Part shown: positions 1-6,665 of the stretch, piece after piece
Layout: every line of letters starts with the position of its first letter
How positions within the stretch are numbered: position 1 is the stretch's first letter
DNA from: JBMTVN01 sp046047235
GTDB taxonomy: Bacteria; Verrucomicrobiota; Verrucomicrobiia; Limisphaerales; JAHDYP01
Assembly (NCBI GenBank): GCA_046047235.1
Contig: JBJOII010000159.1
Coordinates: 1-21,039 of the forward strand
Reading direction: 5' to 3'
DNA length: 21,039 nt
The notes under the pieces: model-generated
Seen by the model: only the letters and a program-made list of their open reading frames with translations
The model's database searches: none
Told to the model about the DNA's origin: nothing
Program-made: the position numbers and the translations under genes

Positions 1-483
1 CACGTCCAGCTTTACCAACGCATCCGGCAACAAAACCAACACATTGTTTCGCTCCACCGGAACCATCGGCGTCCCAGTCCATCCACCGCCCTCACCTCCC
101 TCACGCACATCCCGCAATACCTCAAAGCTGTGCCTCAACCACTCGTCCCGCCTCAACTCATACAACCCGTTCCGATCCAACGCCCATAACTGCCCCGTGC
201 GACTCTCATATACCGTCGACCTTCCCCGAGCCCCACTGCTCACCCGACGCGCAGACCACCCGTCCAAACCCGTCACCCCCAAAGGCTCCACATGCTGCAC
301 CCATAGGGTGCCAGCAGGACTCAGACTCAGTGAAACAGCAGCCCCCTCCGATAATCCATCCGGCCTCCCAAAAACACGCCAAACTCCCTCCGCAGCACAT
401 AACGCATGAACCCAAAGCAAAACCACAAGGGAAAGCCACACCACTACACCCCTCACAAAACCCCAGCCATACCTCCTGCGCAT
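1..483 (-). CDS. Exported beta-propeller protein, N-terminal part (possible propeller sensor)
   Basis: The frame is open from an ATG at 483 to the window edge (161 codons), so the C-terminus is missing. The start is supported by a GAGG-rich purine stretch just upstream; an in-frame ATG also lies 9 bases earlier. The protein begins with basic residues and a hydrophobic segment (residues about 9-30) ending LCAAEG, a likely signal peptide. Then come propeller-like strands: WRVFGRPDGLSEGAAVSLSL, GTLWVQHVE, GQLWALDRNGLYELRRDEW. The GLS and G.LW patterns are those of 'two component regulator propeller' repeats, which often form the periplasmic sensor half of hybrid histidine kinases or GGDEF proteins; the downstream domain is not visible, so that role is inference. 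It lies 18 bases after the stop of the upstream propeller gene and is probably cotranscribed with it. Confidence 0.72.
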   Translation of the reverse strand, partial: MRRRYGWGFVRGVVVWLSLVVLLWVHALCAAEGVWRVFGRPDGLSEGAAVSLSLSPAGTLWVQHVEPLGVTGLDGWSARRVSSGARGRSTVYESRTGQLWALDRNGLYELRRDEWLRHSFEVLRDVREGGEGGGWTGTPMVPVERNNVLVLLPDALVKLDV

Positions 484-501
484 GGCACACATCCCTCAAC
501 C

Positions 502-1650
502 TCACCGTAAAATCACACGGTAATAACGAATCGGAGGTAGCGATGCATCAACGTGTAAAAACGGCTGCGGATCCTCTGTCGCCACTCGCGTCGCCAAATC
601 CACCCAACCATCCCCATCCAACAAATCACCCGAAACTAAAACCTGCACCACAAACTCCTGGCCATTCTCCAACCCCTCCACCTTAAACTCAAATCCCAAC
701 CCCTCAACAAACCGCGGCTCAACCAACCTGAAATTGCCAATCGTCGGCGTCGGTAACGTGCTCAGAATCACCCCCCCAGTCCCCACCACCACCCAATCCC
801 CCGTCTCAGCCGCCGTCGCAAACAAAAATGCCGACTGCCCCACCGCCTCAACCAACCAAAGCTCCCCATCCGTCGAGTTCAAAATCGCCCCACCCTCGCC
901 CACCGCCCGAAAACCCGACTCCCCATAACCCACCCCAGTCAAGAACGCCGTCACCGGAGTATATTGCTCCTCCCACACCAAACCATCAGCCGACGTCAAC
1001 ACCAGCCCACCCGCCCCAACCGCCACAAATACCCCGTTGCCATACGCTACCCCCTCCAGCCAATCCAACTTGCCACTGTCGCCCGCCACCCACTCCGCCT
1101 CCCCATCCACCAAAACCTGCACCACACCCCCAACCCCCACCGCCACAAACCGATCCCCCCCATACACCACAGACTCCAACGTCACATCCCCAGCCTGCCC
1201 CTCGGACCAAACAGTCGCGTTCGTCGATACCATCACCGCCCCCGCATCCCCCACCGCCACATATCGCCCCCCGCCAAACGCCACATCCCATAAATTCGTC
1301 GTCACCCCAGTATCCACCATCGCCCAGTTCAACGCATCCGTCGAACGCATCACCACACCACCCCAACCCACCGCCACATATCGACCGTTCCCGTAAGTCA
1401 CCCCCTCCAATGCCGGACTCCCATCCACACTCGCCCTCGACCAAAATGACCCGCCCTGTGACGCCAAAACCGCCCCCATGTCCCCCACCACAACCCAGCC
1501 CGCATGACCACTCACCACTGACTTCAAATCTACCTCCACCCCCGACTGCTTCTCATACCAGTCCCCCCTCAAACTCTCCCCACCCACAAACAAAACTACC
1601 ACCAGCGCCAATATCCTGACCCCGCAAAAAAATCGTTCGAACAAGTTCAT
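502..1650 (-). CDS. Exported seven-repeat beta-propeller protein
   Basis: The product has 382 residues from the ATG at 1650; the longer frame upstream adds only a G/V-rich, intergenic-looking stretch, so it was not used, although no clear Shine-Dalgarno precedes 1650. Residues about 10-28 form a signal peptide. Seven blocks of about 40 residues follow, each built around a motif like VAYGNGRYVAVGxGGxVxxS followed by StDgxxW. This resembles Ycf48/BNR-type propeller blades, so a seven-bladed propeller is likely. A short beta-rich C-terminal domain ends in RYYRVIL, similar to the tails of many secreted verrucomicrobial proteins. No catalytic residues are evident and the ligand is unknown. The next gene downstream is another exported propeller protein, suggesting a shared extracytoplasmic recognition function. 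Confidence 0.78.
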   Translation of the reverse strand: MNLFERFFCGVRILALVVVLFVGGESLRGDWYEKQSGVEVDLKSVVSGHAGWVVVGDMGAVLASQGGSFWSRASVDGSPALEGVTYGNGRYVAVGWGGVVMRSTDALNWAMVDTGVTTNLWDVAFGGGRYVAVGDAGAVMVSTNATVWSEGQAGDVTLESVVYGGDRFVAVGVGGVVQVLVDGEAEWVAGDSGKLDWLEGVAYGNGVFVAVGAGGLVLTSADGLVWEEQYTPVTAFLTGVGYGESGFRAVGEGGAILNSTDGELWLVEAVGQSAFLFATAAETGDWVVVGTGGVILSTLPTPTIGNFRLVEPRFVEGLGFEFKVEGLENGQEFVVQVLVSGDLLDGDGWVDLATRVATEDPQPFLHVDASLPPIRYYRVILR

Positions 1651-1848
1651 AGTCTCGGTGCTGGCGCAACCTATCAGCGTCCCCCATATGACGCCACCCC
1701 GAATTCCCCCGACTTTCCACGTGACGCCCCCGCCCCCCATACCATAACCTCCCCCTCGTTGCAGGAACCAAGGAGCCCTGTAGCATTACCCTGAGCAGTG
1801 CGCCGGCGGCCATGCCTGCACAGGCCCCAAGCCATCAGCCGCCAAACC

Positions 1849-1854
1849 AAGGAG
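1849..1854 (+). promoter_or_regulatory. Strong Shine-Dalgarno AAGGAG
   Basis: AAGGAG lies 7 bases before the ATG at 1862 and fixes that start. It is unusual here because nearly every other + strand gene in the window lacks a recognisable Shine-Dalgarno. The same ACCAAGGAG string also occurs about 80 bases further upstream, near 1768. Confidence 0.8.
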
Positions 1855-1861
1855 TAAAACC

Positions 1862-2125
1862 ATGAATAACGGAACCAAAAACCGGAACCGCCCCACCCAC
1901 GAACTGCGCCTCGGCAGCATCCGCGCCAGTATCTGGGATAACTCAAACGGCGAAAACCAACGCTTCAATGTCACCCTCACACGCATCTACAAAGATCGCG
2001 AAAATAACCAGTGGAAAAATACCGATAGCTTCGGCCGCGATGACCTCCTCCCTCTAGCCAAACTCGCCGACCAAGCCCACTCCTGGATCTGGGAACAACG
2101 CACCCAGAATAACACCCAGGATTAA
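1862..2125 (+). CDS. Small conserved-type protein of unknown function, 87 residues
   Basis: This is a small soluble protein with no signal peptide, membrane segment or cysteine. A polar N-terminus is followed by ELRLGSIRASIWDN, FNVTLTRIYKDR, WKNTDSFGRDDL and LAKLADQAHSWIWEQ: three or four beta strands and then one helix. I recall similar small proteins annotated as hypothetical in Planctomycetota and Verrucomicrobiota with a conserved SFGRDDL...LA..AH.WI pattern, but cannot verify this here. The strand-strand-helix pattern with basic and aromatic residues could suit nucleic-acid binding, which is only a guess. It is a single-gene unit: divergent from the propeller pair upstream, with a strong ribosome site before it and a hairpin just after it. 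Its base composition is less C-rich than the long + strand genes. Confidence 0.85.
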   Translation: MNNGTKNRNRPTHELRLGSIRASIWDNSNGENQRFNVTLTRIYKDRENNQWKNTDSFGRDDLLPLAKLADQAHSWIWEQRTQNNTQD

Positions 2126-2138
2126 AACACCTCCCAAC

Positions 2139-2171
2139 CTGGCCAATCGGGCACAACCCCCGGTTGGCCAG
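2139..2171 (+). terminator. Hairpin after the 87-residue gene
   Basis: CTGGCCAA (2139-2146) pairs perfectly with TTGGCCAG (2164-2171), and CGGG inside the loop can pair with CCCG to extend the stem past one mismatch. It begins 13 bases after the stop codon. No T-tract follows (the next bases are CCCCCC), so it may be a Rho-type or RNA-stabilising end rather than a classic intrinsic terminator. Confidence 0.5.
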
Positions 2172-2194
2172 CCCCCCTCAGCGCTCTGCCCCCC

Positions 2195-2239
2195 CAGATC
2201 CGTCAGATCAGACAGATCCGGCTGATCGGTCGGATCACC
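2195..2239. repeat. Five degenerate 9-bp units around GATC
   Basis: The units read CAGATCCGT, CAGATCAGA, CAGATCCGG, CTGATCGGT and CGGATCACC. Each carries GATC at the same register, giving five GATC sites spaced exactly 9 bp apart. Confidence 0.75.
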
Positions 2240-2299
2240 ACCCCAAACGCCCGCGCTCCACGCCCGTCGCCCAGCTCCCGCGCTCTGCGCTCCCCGCTC

Positions 2300-2374
2300 C
2301 CCGCTTACCCCTTACCGCTTGGCTCTCAGCCCTTCCTCCTTCGCTCTTTGAGCTTCGAAGGACAGGCAGCCCTC
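2300..2374. repeat. 75-bp direct repeat, copy A
   Basis: This segment is identical base for base to 2676-2750, with an offset of 376. It contains an inverted repeat, TCCTTCG...CGAAGGA, that could form a 7-bp stem. The flanks diverge immediately: copy A continues into TGCCCTCC, copy B into the AGCCCTC array. Confidence 0.85.
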
Positions 2375-2384
2375 TGCCCTCCGC

Positions 2385-2412
2385 GCTTCCCGCTTCCCGC
2401 TTCCCGCTTGGC
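2385..2412. repeat. GCTTCCC heptamer array
   Basis: Three exact GCTTCCC units (2385-2405) are followed by a fourth, GCTTGGC. This is a third heptamer type in the window, besides AGCCCTC and CCCTGAC. Confidence 0.7.
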
Positions 2413-2549
2413 GCTCCGCGCTCTGCCCTCCCCGCCCCCGGACCCTTGCCAGAGTTTCGGTGTTTCGGAGCACGCACCTGAGCATCCCTCTGCGTCCTCC
2501 GTGCCCTCCTGTTCAATACCCAGTCATTGCACCCAACCAAGCCCCATCC

Positions 2550-2579
2550 AAATCGAAATCGCTATCGGGATCGGTGTCG
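2550..2579. repeat. Period-6 array ending in TCG
   Basis: Five consecutive hexamers read AAATCG, AAATCG, CTATCG, GGATCG and GTGTCG. The constant part is TCG in each unit. Confidence 0.65.
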
Positions 2580-2608
2580 AAGACTGATGTTCGCACCCGG
2601 AGGAACCC

Positions 2609-2623
2609 GGATATCGGATATCC
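2609..2623. repeat. 15-bp perfect palindrome
   Basis: GGATATC-G-GATATCC is symmetrical about a central G. It lies between the two 75-bp copies. It could be a protein-binding site, but nothing nearby indicates which protein. Confidence 0.5.
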
Positions 2624-2675
2624 TCGCGAGCGACCGAAGACCCGCGGCGCCCTCCGCGCTTACCGCTCCCCGCTT

Positions 2676-2750
2676 CCCGCTTACCCCTTACCGCTTGGCT
2701 CTCAGCCCTTCCTCCTTCGCTCTTTGAGCTTCGAAGGACAGGCAGCCCTC
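2676..2750. repeat. 75-bp direct repeat, copy B
   Basis: Exact duplicate of 2300-2374, including the TCCTTCG...CGAAGGA inverted repeat. Its last bases form the first unit of the AGCCCTC array, so the two elements are fused. Confidence 0.85.
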
Positions 2751-2792
2751 AGCCCTCAGCCCTCAGCCCTCAGCCCTCAGCCCTCAGCCCTC
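2744..2792. repeat. Seven exact AGCCCTC heptamers
   Basis: Seven identical 7-bp units in tandem. Read on the - strand the array is repeated GAGGGCT, giving a TGA at each unit junction; the stop of the YbjQ-family gene (2777-2779) is one of these. A 7-bp array of this kind is prone to copy-number change. Confidence 0.9.
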
Positions 2793-3142
2793 TGCGCTTC
2801 CCGCTTGGCGCTCTGCTCCACCAATACCGCCGTCCCGTAACACAACACCTCCGTAATCCCGACCCCGATCTCCGTAGCGTCATACCTGACACCGACCACC
2901 GCATTCGCCCCCAAACCTCCCGCCTGCGAAAGCATCTCCTCAAACGCCTCCCCCCTCGCCCGCTCACACATCTCCCGGTAAATCGTAATGTTGCCCCCCA
3001 CCACCGCCTGCAAACCTGCCCCCATCCGCCCAAAAACCGAGCGGGAACGCACCACAATCCCCCGCACAACTCCATACGACCGAACCACCCGGTAGCCCGG
3101 AATCTCAAAGGTCGTGCTGGTCATCGGATGCGTCCCGCTCAT
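2777..3142 (-). CDS. YbjQ/UPF0145-family protein with repeat-derived tail
   Basis: The product has 121 residues from the ATG at 3142, chosen because GAGGTG (3149-3154) sits 6 bases upstream; a GTG at 3151 is in frame but too close to that site. YbjQ features are FEIPGYRVVRSYGVVRGIVV, a central GGNITIY followed by an acidic/basic helix, MLSQAGGLGANAVVGVRYD and a last strand CYGTAVLVE. The family (about 105 residues, probably oligomeric, sometimes called a heavy-metal-binding domain) has no firmly established role. The final residues, SAKREAQRAEG, lie outside the usual fold and are encoded by the low-complexity repeats, with the stop codon inside the AGCCCTC array. It follows the SphA-like gene by 14 bases and is probably cotranscribed with it. 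Confidence 0.85.
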   Translation of the reverse strand: MSGTHPMTSTTFEIPGYRVVRSYGVVRGIVVRSRSVFGRMGAGLQAVVGGNITIYREMCERARGEAFEEMLSQAGGLGANAVVGVRYDATEIGVGITEVLCYGTAVLVEQSAKREAQRAEG

Positions 3143-3156
3143 GACAATCACCTCAA

Positions 3157-4026
3157 CTAAAAAATCTTCGTCAGGATCAGGTTCAGCATGTGACCCCTCG
3201 GACGATTGCTCGCCTCAAACTCATACGCATAACGCAAGCCGGCAAAGAGCTTCAACGAAGGCAAAAACACACTCACCTCCGGCCCCACACCCGCTAGCTG
3301 CGCACGGCCCATAACCGGCCCGTCAGAACGGTTGTCCGTCGTCTGCACCCCATAATACCCCGCCACTCCCACGTCCACCGTCGGCGTCACGGAATAACCC
3401 ACGCCATACTCCATGGTCCACGTGTTCCCCGTCTCAATGTCCGTATCCGGATTCTCCAGGTTGATCTCATAGCGGTTCAATGCCGATACCGACCACTTCT
3501 TCTCCTCATCCAAAAACACCGTCGCCCCTGCCGTCAGCATGTGCCCCCAATAACCCGACCCCGGCGAAGCCGGATTCGCCACGTCGAAATCCCCGGTCGG
3601 AATCCAGAAACCATAGCCCACCGCCAAATCATACTGCGGTTGATGCCATGCCAAAATCAGCGGCTCCACCAACGCGTCCCCTACCCCGAACTTGTCCCAT
3701 GAGTTGTTCCCAATCCGGATGTCCTTGTAAACAAACTCAATCAACGCATCCGCCACATAGTTGCCCCCCAATACCTCCAGCTCGCTCACGTAAATCAACC
3801 GCGGCGCCTGCACATAGGCCTGAATCTTCACATCATCCGGCCCACCAGGAAAACTGTCCGAGTAATAACCGTAGTTGTAATCCCGCAAATACAAGCCCGG
3901 CGGAGGAATCGACGCCGCCTTGATACCCTCCACACCCGCCGGATAATGCGCCGTCTGACCCAAAACAACCGCCGAACCCAGCACCAGACCCGCCACGACT
4001 CCCGCTAGCAATACTTCTGACCGCAT
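3157..4026 (-). CDS. SphA-like outer-membrane protein (phenol meta-pathway family)
   Basis: The product has 289 residues. A signal peptide (about 1-23, ending VVLGQ) precedes HYPAGVEGIKAASIPPPGLYLRDYN, the N-terminal signature of the SphA/'MetA pathway of phenol degradation' family (COG4313, PF13557). The rest alternates short beta strands with polar turns and ends in LILTKIF, an aromatic C-terminal residue suited to BAM-dependent outer-membrane insertion. Characterised relatives are thought to be barrels that let hydrophobic or aromatic compounds cross the outer membrane; no degradation genes lie nearby, so the substrate is unknown. The upstream 346 bases separate it from the divergent ROK-like operon, and only a weak purine stretch precedes the start. 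Confidence 0.85.
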   Translation of the reverse strand: MRSEVLLAGVVAGLVLGSAVVLGQTAHYPAGVEGIKAASIPPPGLYLRDYNYGYYSDSFPGGPDDVKIQAYVQAPRLIYVSELEVLGGNYVADALIEFVYKDIRIGNNSWDKFGVGDALVEPLILAWHQPQYDLAVGYGFWIPTGDFDVANPASPGSGYWGHMLTAGATVFLDEEKKWSVSALNRYEINLENPDTDIETGNTWTMEYGVGYSVTPTVDVGVAGYYGVQTTDNRSDGPVMGRAQLAGVGPEVSVFLPSLKLFAGLRYAYEFEASNRPRGHMLNLILTKIF

Positions 4027-4372
4027 ACGCTACAACTTTCTTCAAACAAACCCCGGACTTGAAAGGTCTGGCCATACATCCCGCCCCAAACCACACCCGC
4101 CGTCGCAAAGCCGGAATAGGACACATGGCGCCAGGCCAACGCATGCCTTCCAATAGTAAGCCGGGAATCTGCGCGCCAGACTACCCCCCCCACCGCCACC
4201 TGTCCACCCCACTCAACCATAAGAACTACCTCCACATTGCCACCCACCCACCCCCATCCAGTGAAGCTCCCAGCCGTCGGGGATTGCACCCCAAACGCCA
4301 TTCCTGTTCAATGCCCGCAACAAATCTCAGCCCGAAACAAAGACGCATACCAAATCCCCCAAACCTCCATCC
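4027..4372. other. Divergent intergenic region, 346 bp
   Basis: It separates the SphA-like gene (-) from the ROK-like operon (+). No open frame here looks coding; products on the - strand are G/V/W-rich. It should hold both promoters; only the + strand one can be suggested (see the promoter entry). On the - strand near 4300 a GGGGTGCAATCCCC hairpin followed by GACGG recalls a riboswitch core, but the match is incomplete and is not called. Confidence 0.6.
4284..4312 (+). promoter_or_regulatory. Possible promoter of the ROK-like operon
   Basis: TTGCAC (4284-4289) and TTCAAT (4307-4312) are separated by 17 bases, upstream of the ATG at 4373. Matches to the sigma-70 hexamers are 3/6 and 4/6, so this is weak. 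The -10 element is identical to the one proposed for the HATPase gene. Confidence 0.28.
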
Positions 4373-5764
4373 ATGAAGACCCCATCGCCAGCTATCCTCC
4401 CCCCTCTGGAACCCTCCTTCCAACCCCTCTCCCTCCTCCTCCGCAATTATACCCAGTCCCTCTCCAACTCCCCCTCCCCTGAACCCGCCACCATCGCCCT
4501 CGAACGAAACGAAGGCCTCACCCATACTCTCCCCCTCCAACTCCACCCCCAAGGCTCACCCCACGATGCCACCACCCGGCATATCGTGGAACGCCTCGCC
4601 AAATTCCTCCTCTGGCAGGTCGGCGGATGGAAGCTCACCTTCGCCGGCCCCGATGCTCTCGGCCAATACCTCGCCCAAATCTACCACCGCAAAGGCACCC
4701 GACACTTCGACGCCGAACTCATGGAAAAGGTCTATGACCGCCCCTTCGAATTCACCCGGTGCAATCACAACGACGCCCCCCAATCCAACGAAAGTGGCAT
4801 CACTCTCGGCGGACACCTCGACGGCTGCCGTATCGGCTTCGACCTCGGCGCCAGTGACTATAAACTCGCCGCCGTCAAAGACGGGGAAGCCGTCTTTACC
4901 ACCGAAATCCCCTGGGACCCCAAAAACCAACCCGACCCCGAAGTCCACTTCCAAGCCATCCACGAAGGCCTCAAGCTCGCAGCTAAACACCTCCCCCGCG
5001 TCGATGCCATCGGCGGTAGCGCAGCAGGTATCTACGTGAACAACGAAGTCAAGGTCGCCTCCCTCTTCCGTGCCGTCCCCCAAGACCTCTTCAACACCAA
5101 AGTCCGCCCCCTCTTCCACCGCCTCCAACAAACCTGGAACGTCCCCCTCGAAGTCGCTAACGACGGCGACGTCACCGCCCTCGCAGCCGCCATGGCCCTC
5201 CGCGTCAACGGCATCCTCGGGATCGCCATGGGCTCCAGCCAAGCCGCCGGCTACCTCGACTCACAAGGCCACATCACCGGCTGGCTCAATGAACTCGCCT
5301 TCGCCCCTGTCGACGTCCAACCCCAAGGCCCCATCGATGAATGGTCCAAAGACCAGGGCGTCGGCGCCCTCTACTTCTCCCAACAAGCCGTCGGCCGACT
5401 CCTCCAACCCGCCGGCATCCCCGCCCCGGAAGAAATGCCCCTCCCGGAAAAACTCGTCCTCGTCCAAAAACTCATGGAACAAGACGACCCCCGCGCAGAA
5501 AAAATCTACACCTCCATCGGCGTCTACCTCGGCTACGCCCTCGCCCTCTATGCCCAACTCTACCAATATCAACACGTACTCCTTCTCGGCAGGGTCACCA
5601 CAGGCAAAGGCGCCGATATCATCGTCAACCAAGCCCAGGCCGTCCTAAATCACGAATTCCCCGAATACGCACAACATCTCCAGCTCCACTTGCCCGACGA
5701 AAAAAGTAAACGCGTCGGCCAGGCAGTCGCCGCCGCCAGCCTCCCCGCCATCCCCCAAAGCTAA
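4373..5764 (+). CDS. ROK-family sugar-kinase homologue with long N-terminal region
   Basis: The 463-residue product has about 150 residues before the ROK fold begins. The phosphate-binding loop is GFDLGASDYKLAAV (155-168), the catalytic-base region is EVANDGDVTALAAA (Asp264), a second phosphate loop is GIAMGSS (283-289), and LLLGRVTTGKGADIIV (403-418) resembles the C-terminal adenosine-binding part. ROK proteins phosphorylate sugars such as glucose, N-acetylglucosamine or N-acetylmannosamine, or act as repressors. No helix-turn-helix is obvious, favouring a kinase. The usual ROK zinc site (CxCxxGCxE) is absent: no cysteine occurs after residue 152. The proline-rich N-terminus makes the exact start uncertain, and no Shine-Dalgarno is visible. 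It is 13 bases from the following PIG-L gene, suggesting action on an amino sugar or its derivative. Confidence 0.82.
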   Translation: MKTPSPAILPPLEPSFQPLSLLLRNYTQSLSNSPSPEPATIALERNEGLTHTLPLQLHPQGSPHDATTRHIVERLAKFLLWQVGGWKLTFAGPDALGQYLAQIYHRKGTRHFDAELMEKVYDRPFEFTRCNHNDAPQSNESGITLGGHLDGCRIGFDLGASDYKLAAVKDGEAVFTTEIPWDPKNQPDPEVHFQAIHEGLKLAAKHLPRVDAIGGSAAGIYVNNEVKVASLFRAVPQDLFNTKVRPLFHRLQQTWNVPLEVANDGDVTALAAAMALRVNGILGIAMGSSQAAGYLDSQGHITGWLNELAFAPVDVQPQGPIDEWSKDQGVGALYFSQQAVGRLLQPAGIPAPEEMPLPEKLVLVQKLMEQDDPRAEKIYTSIGVYLGYALALYAQLYQYQHVLLLGRVTTGKGADIIVNQAQAVLNHEFPEYAQHLQLHLPDEKSKRVGQAVAAASLPAIPQS

Positions 5765-5777
5765 CCCCACCCCCCAC

Positions 5778-6644
5778 ATGCAAAACCCCTACCTCGAATA
5801 CGTGCTCGGCTTCCAACAACTCACCAAAGCCGCTAAACAAGAGCCCCTCGGCCAACTGCCCTGCTCCACCACCGCACAATCCAAACCCAACGCGCCCAAA
5901 GTCCTCATCTTCTCACCCCACCCCGATGACGAGGTCATCATCGGTGGCATCGCCCTCCGCCTGCTCCGCGAATCCGGATACCAGGTCGCTAACGTGGCCG
6001 TTACCCTCGGCAGTAACCCCGACCGACAACTCGGACGCCTCGAGGAACTCAAGGCCTGCTGCCAGGCCATCGGCTTTAACCTGATCACCACCACACCCCG
6101 CGGCCTCGAAAAAATCCGCCCCGCGACCCGAACCGAAAACCCCGACCTCTGGCAGCACGCCGTCGAAATCACCGCAAATATCCTCCAGGAACACTCCCCC
6201 AATATTATCCTCTTCCCCCATGATCAGGACTGGAACTCCACCCACGAAGGCGTCCACCTACTCCTCCACGACGCCCTCCAAAAACAATCCCCCAGTTTCT
6301 CCTGCATCACTGTCGAAACCGAATTCTGGGGCGCCATGGACGACCCCAACCTCATGGTCGAAATCACCCCGGAACAACTAGCCGACCTCATCACCGCCCT
6401 CACCCACCACGTCGGCGAAGTCCAACGCAACCCCTACCACCTCACTCTCCCCGCCTGGATGATGGATAATGTGCGCCGCGGCGCCGAACTCGTCGGCGGC
6501 CAAGGCGGCGCCTCACCCGACCTCACGTTCGCTACGCTCTACCGCGCCCGACGCTGGACCCACTCCTCCTGGAAACCCCTCTGGGACGGCGGCCGCGTCA
6601 TCAGCGCCAAAACCCCCGTGGCCAACTCCCTCGCAACCACCTAG
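5778..6644 (+). CDS. PIG-L family N-deacetylase
   Basis: The product has 288 residues and no signal peptide, so is probably cytoplasmic. The zinc site is clear: HPDDE at 48-52 (metal ligands His48 and Asp51, general base Asp50) and STHEGVH at 154-160, where His156 or His160 gives the third ligand. GRLEEL (86-91) is the conserved helix after the first strand. Family members remove acetyl groups from N-acetylglucosamine linked to inositol, malate or lipids (MshB, BshB, PIG-L), or from small sugars. The C-terminal region (225-265) carries PAWMMDNVRRGAELVG, seen in bacterial LmbE/PIG-L proteins paired with amino-sugar enzymes. It is sandwiched between the ROK-like gene (13 bases before) and the phosphatase gene (21 bases after). 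A joint role in amino-sugar deacetylation and phosphorylation is inferred; the substrate is unknown. Confidence 0.85.
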   Translation: MQNPYLEYVLGFQQLTKAAKQEPLGQLPCSTTAQSKPNAPKVLIFSPHPDDEVIIGGIALRLLRESGYQVANVAVTLGSNPDRQLGRLEELKACCQAIGFNLITTTPRGLEKIRPATRTENPDLWQHAVEITANILQEHSPNIILFPHDQDWNSTHEGVHLLLHDALQKQSPSFSCITVETEFWGAMDDPNLMVEITPEQLADLITALTHHVGEVQRNPYHLTLPAWMMDNVRRGAELVGGQGGASPDLTFATLYRARRWTHSSWKPLWDGGRVISAKTPVANSLATT

Positions 6645-6665
6645 CCCAACCCCAACCTAAGTCGT

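Larger units (their letters stand above)
2172..2776. other. Gene-free mosaic of short tandem repeats
   Basis: About 600 bases hold no convincing gene. Open frames exist on both strands but their products are P/S/R/A-rich low-complexity sequence. The region is assembled from separate blocks: a 9-bp array, a 75-bp exact duplication, GCTTCCC heptamers, a 6-bp TCG array, a 15-bp palindrome and an AGCCCTC heptamer array that enters the end of the YbjQ gene. Similar mosaics occur between verrucomicrobial genes, as far as I remember. Confidence 0.75.

Noticed and set aside
828..1619. Long + strand frame encoding a proline/histidine-rich protein.
   Set aside because: It is the mirror of the propeller gene; its composition (P, H, S, T) follows from the C-rich strand and it has no domain or start signal.
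2164..2540. Open frames on both strands in the repeat mosaic.
   Set aside because: They read through tandem repeats and give low-complexity P/S/R/A peptides without start signals.
2744..2792. The heptamer array considered as a CRISPR or attachment site.
   Set aside because: Units are contiguous with no spacers, and no integrase, cas or tRNA gene is nearby.
4230..4360. Riboswitch-like core on the - strand: GGGGTGCAATCCCC, then GACGG and CACTGG, recalling cobalamin or FMN elements.
   Set aside because: The loop is one base short of the cobalamin pattern, the GGGAA...TTCCC pairing is missing and no conserved 3' box is visible. A covariance-model search would settle it; a significant hit would overturn this.
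4556..5242. Long - strand frame inside the ROK-like gene, rich in E, G, D and V.
   Set aside because: Antisense to a gene with clear motifs; similar acidic antisense frames appear opposite every C-rich + strand gene here.
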